A stretch of DNA of 6,653 nt from Casp-actino8 sp040381935. Lineage in GTDB: Bacteria; Actinomycetota; Acidimicrobiia; Acidimicrobiales; Ilumatobacteraceae. The notes below the pieces were generated by a model, which was given only the letters and a program-made list of their open reading frames with translations, was not told the origin of the DNA and searched no databases. Each line of letters starts with the position of its first letter. Position 1 is the stretch's first letter. The stretch covers positions 1 through 6,653 of the forward strand of contig JBEIGJ010000111.1 of NCBI GenBank assembly GCA_040381935.1, read 5' to 3'. This document shows positions 5,641-6,653 of this stretch, in pieces. The position numbers were made by a program, and so were the translations under genes.

Positions 5641-5977
5641 CACGGGGAACTTCCGAAATCTGCATTGAGAAAGAGGTCTCACGAGTCCAGAATACTGGGG
5701 CTCAAACGCGGTCATGATTGTCGCTTAATACTCCGAGGTACTCAATTTCCGGACCATGCCAAATCAGTTGGGAAGAATCGTGTTTGCGGTCTGTGATTTC
5801 GTCTCATCCGACACGATGAGAAATCTCAATGGTGATTTCCAGCGACGCGTTGATCTCGCAGGACAATTGTCATCGTCTAGATGAGTACTTCTGTGCAACA
5901 CGAACCAGTGTGTGCCTCCTTACCCTGCCCTACAGAGCGAAAACTATTCACTCACCAATACGGAAGGGGCACCCCCT
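5641..5977. other. Gene-free stretch upstream of the small ORFs
   Basis: About 340 bases near 50% GC with no convincing ORF on either strand. The only clear structure is the hairpin at 5795-5825. GTGATTTC occurs twice (5793-5800 and 5832-5839), flanking that hairpin. It may hold the promoter of the small ORFs to the right, but I could not pick a -35/-10 pair with confidence. Confidence 0.5.
5795..5825. repeat. Bulged hairpin, possible operator or RNA structure
   Basis: TCTCATC (5802-5808) and GATGAGA (5815-5821) are a perfect 7-bp inverted repeat with a 6-base loop. GATT (5795-5798) and AATC (5822-5825) extend it to 11 bp with a 3-base bulge (5799-5801). It lies about 150 bases upstream of the first small ORF start and is not followed by a T-run, so it is not an intrinsic terminator. 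Confidence 0.45.
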
Positions 5978-6139
5978 ATGACAGCCTCAAATGCAAATGG
6001 GTTCGAACAACATCTGTTTGATTCCATTGACCAAGAATTGCAAGAAATTCGCCTTCAATCCATGTGCCGCAATGGCGACTGTGGTCATTCTGGTAATCGT
6101 CGGAAGGACTTCTTGCGCCGGATTCACCTCATTCGCTAA
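5978..6139 (+). CDS. Small 53-residue hypothetical protein with a C-x4-C-x-H cluster
   Basis: Not recognised. ATG 5978 is preceded by GGAAGGGG (5962-5969) at 8 bases, a fair ribosome-binding site. The first half is polar and amphipathic (FEQHLFDSIDQELQEIRLQS, 9-28). Then come C30 and C35 with H37, and a very basic tail ending RRKDFLRRIHLIR. An acidic helical first half followed by a short Cys-rich basic end resembles a peptide precursor with leader and core, but no modification or export gene is visible. A second ORF overlaps it in another frame (5991-6182) and reaches the next gene. Either could be the real product, or a frameshift could join the first half of this one to the hydrophobic second half of the other. 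Confidence 0.4.
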   Translation: MTASNANGFEQHLFDSIDQELQEIRLQSMCRNGDCGHSGNRRKDFLRRIHLIR

Positions 6140-6182
6140 GTCCAACGAACGGGATGAGCTTCGAACAAAGGAGTTTTCATGA
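5991..6182 (+). CDS. Alternative overlapping small ORF with one hydrophobic segment
   Basis: A 63-codon frame overlapping the previous ORF in a different phase. Its stop overlaps the start of the next gene by 4 bases (ATGA), an arrangement seen in coupled genes. The middle has one hydrophobic run (AAMATVVILVIVG, about 26-38) followed by SC at 41-42 and a charged tail (KSNERDELRTKEFS), so it could be a single-pass membrane peptide. Its ATG lacks a good ribosome-binding site. It is mutually exclusive with 5978-6139 unless a frameshift joins them. Confidence 0.25.
   Translation: MQMGSNNICLIPLTKNCKKFAFNPCAAMATVVILVIVGRTSCAGFTSFAKSNERDELRTKEFS
6167..6173 (+). promoter_or_regulatory. Strong ribosome-binding site
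   Basis: AAAGGAG ends 5 bases before the ATG at 6179. It is the strongest plus-strand ribosome-binding site in the window and fixes the start of the unrecognised 108-residue gene. Confidence 0.75.
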
Positions 6183-6505
6183 AACACTGGATCTGGCACG
6201 TCCATGGCTACGGTGCTCATGAGGTTGAGGGTGAGTTTGCACTTGATACAAAAATTTGTGGTTATGGTGCACCAACAGATTTGCCCTTCATCTACTGGGT
6301 CCTTACTGCTTCGGAGGCCAACAAATACGAAGTCGTTTTTGATGACGGTTCCACCATGTCGACGATGAAAAAAGGAAAGTCATTGTCTCACCACCTTCTA
6401 GAGCTAGACACATGGGCAAAGCCTTTGATTCCTACTGCGAAATTTGGCGGATTCAATAACAAGCGAATCGACTTAGGCCATGGTTGCGATGAAGGCATCG
6501 CATGA
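6179..6505 (+). CDS. Unrecognised 108-residue soluble protein
   Basis: I do not recognise a family. There is no signal peptide and no membrane segment. The N-terminus is rich in aromatic residues and His (MKHWIWHVHGYGAHEVEGEF), the middle looks like alternating beta strands (PFIYWVLTAS, then KYEVVFDDGSTMS), and the C-terminus is Gly/basic (FGGFNNKRIDLGHGCDEG). Two Cys (28 and 103) are present. A mainly beta fold is an inference. The gene is well defined: strong ribosome-binding site 5 bases upstream, and an intrinsic terminator starting 12 bases after the stop. By hand count it is about 47% GC, against roughly 60-65% in sampled parts of the Nudix and PanB-like genes, with more A/T-ending codons, which suggests transfer. 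It lies between the tRNA-like remnant and tRNA-Arg(ACG) and is opposite in strand to both. Confidence 0.7.
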   Translation: MKHWIWHVHGYGAHEVEGEFALDTKICGYGAPTDLPFIYWVLTASEANKYEVVFDDGSTMSTMKKGKSLSHHLLELDTWAKPLIPTAKFGGFNNKRIDLGHGCDEGIA

Positions 6506-6517
6506 CAGGAAATAACT

Positions 6518-6558
6518 AGAGGGGCAGAGATCTGAATTGATCTCCACCCCTCTTTTTT
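6518..6558 (+). terminator. Intrinsic (rho-independent) terminator
   Basis: AGAGGGG-CA-GAGATC (6518-6532) pairs with GATCTC-CA-CCCCTCT (6539-6553): 13 base pairs around a 2x2 internal mismatch, a 6-base loop, then six T (6553-6558). It ends the transcript of the 6179-6505 gene. On the minus strand it lies about 30 bases past the tRNA-Arg(ACG) 3' end but is followed only by a weakly T-rich tract, so termination in that direction is less certain. Confidence 0.9.
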
Positions 6559-6587
6559 ATCTCGTACGTTTCAACGCTCACACTCAG

Positions 6588-6653
6588 CGCGCTCGAAGGG
6601 ACTCGAACCCCTAACCTTCTGATCCGTAGTCAGATGCTCTATCCATTGAGCTA
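6588..6653 (-). tRNA. tRNA-Arg(ACG), cut by the window edge
   Basis: On the minus strand the visible 66 bases hold D-stem GCTC/GAGC, anticodon arm TCTGA-CTACGGA-TCAGA (anticodon ACG, read as inosine-CG for codons CGU, CGC and CGA), T-arm AGGGG-TTCGAGT-CCCTT, acceptor 3' strand CGAGCGC (6589-6595) and discriminator G (6588). The 5' acceptor strand lies beyond base 6653. The bases after the discriminator read CTG, so CCA is not encoded, unlike the sister gene at 4867-4942. It differs from that gene at four of the 66 comparable positions. Confidence 0.93.

Noticed and set aside
5427..5715. Small minus-strand ORFs around the tRNA-like remnant
   Set aside because: They overlap the DUF4287 gene start and the tRNA-like sequence, and the text (FGVRFSSSEQD) is again a tRNA T-arm artefact.
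1..6653. CRISPR array, insertion sequence, integrase or rRNA
   Set aside because: No regularly spaced repeats, transposase or recombinase motifs, or rRNA-like stretches were seen on either strand.

Overview
The window looks like a piece of an actinobacterial chromosome, most plausibly a moderate-GC lineage such as Acidimicrobiia. This is inferred from mixed GC (hand counts of about 60-65% in sampled parts of the metabolic genes and about 47% in the right-hand small gene), GTG starts, heavy use of the arginine codon CGA, a TANNNT-type -10 placed directly before an ATG, and the gene families present. The taxon is not proven.

Layout from left to right. (1) 1-607, plus strand: the 3' part of a GT-A fold family 2 glycosyltransferase whose start lies left of the window. 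(2) 608-1005: about 400 bases without a convincing gene, holding one 15-codon ORF with a good ribosome-binding site and a small hairpin. (3) 1006-1623, minus strand: a YhhN/TMEM86-type lysoplasmalogenase-like membrane protein. (4) 1693-4418, plus strand: a tight three-gene unit of a divergent PanB-superfamily protein, a kynureninase, and a Nudix hydrolase whose start overlaps the kynureninase stop by 4 bases (ATGA). The PanB-like protein keeps the fold motifs and the catalytic glutamate, but by eye it has lost all the metal ligands and is probably not a genuine ketopantoate hydroxymethyltransferase. (5) 4426-4821, minus strand: a DoxX-like four-helix membrane protein, convergent with the Nudix gene with only 7 bases between the stop codons. 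(6) 4867-6653: a tRNA-associated interval. It starts with tRNA-Arg(UCG), minus strand, with an encoded CCA. Then come a DUF4287-DUF1801 protein (4954-5514, minus), a degenerate tRNA-Arg-like sequence (about 5552-5636), a gene-free stretch with a hairpin, two overlapping very small ORFs, an unrecognised 108-residue protein (6179-6505, plus) with a strong ribosome-binding site and an intrinsic terminator, and finally a nearly identical tRNA-Arg(ACG), minus strand, cut by the window edge.

Working together: the PanB-like, kynureninase and Nudix genes are almost certainly co-transcribed. The combination does not match a complete tryptophan-degradation, NAD or CoA pathway, so the joint substrate is unknown. 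The two intact tRNA-Arg genes differ at only four positions over the comparable 66 bases, one being the wobble base and two forming a compensated T-stem pair. They therefore look like a duplication followed by an anticodon shift. The tRNA-like remnant between them and the AT-richer orphan genes suggest old integration or recombination at tRNA-Arg, although no integrase is visible here.
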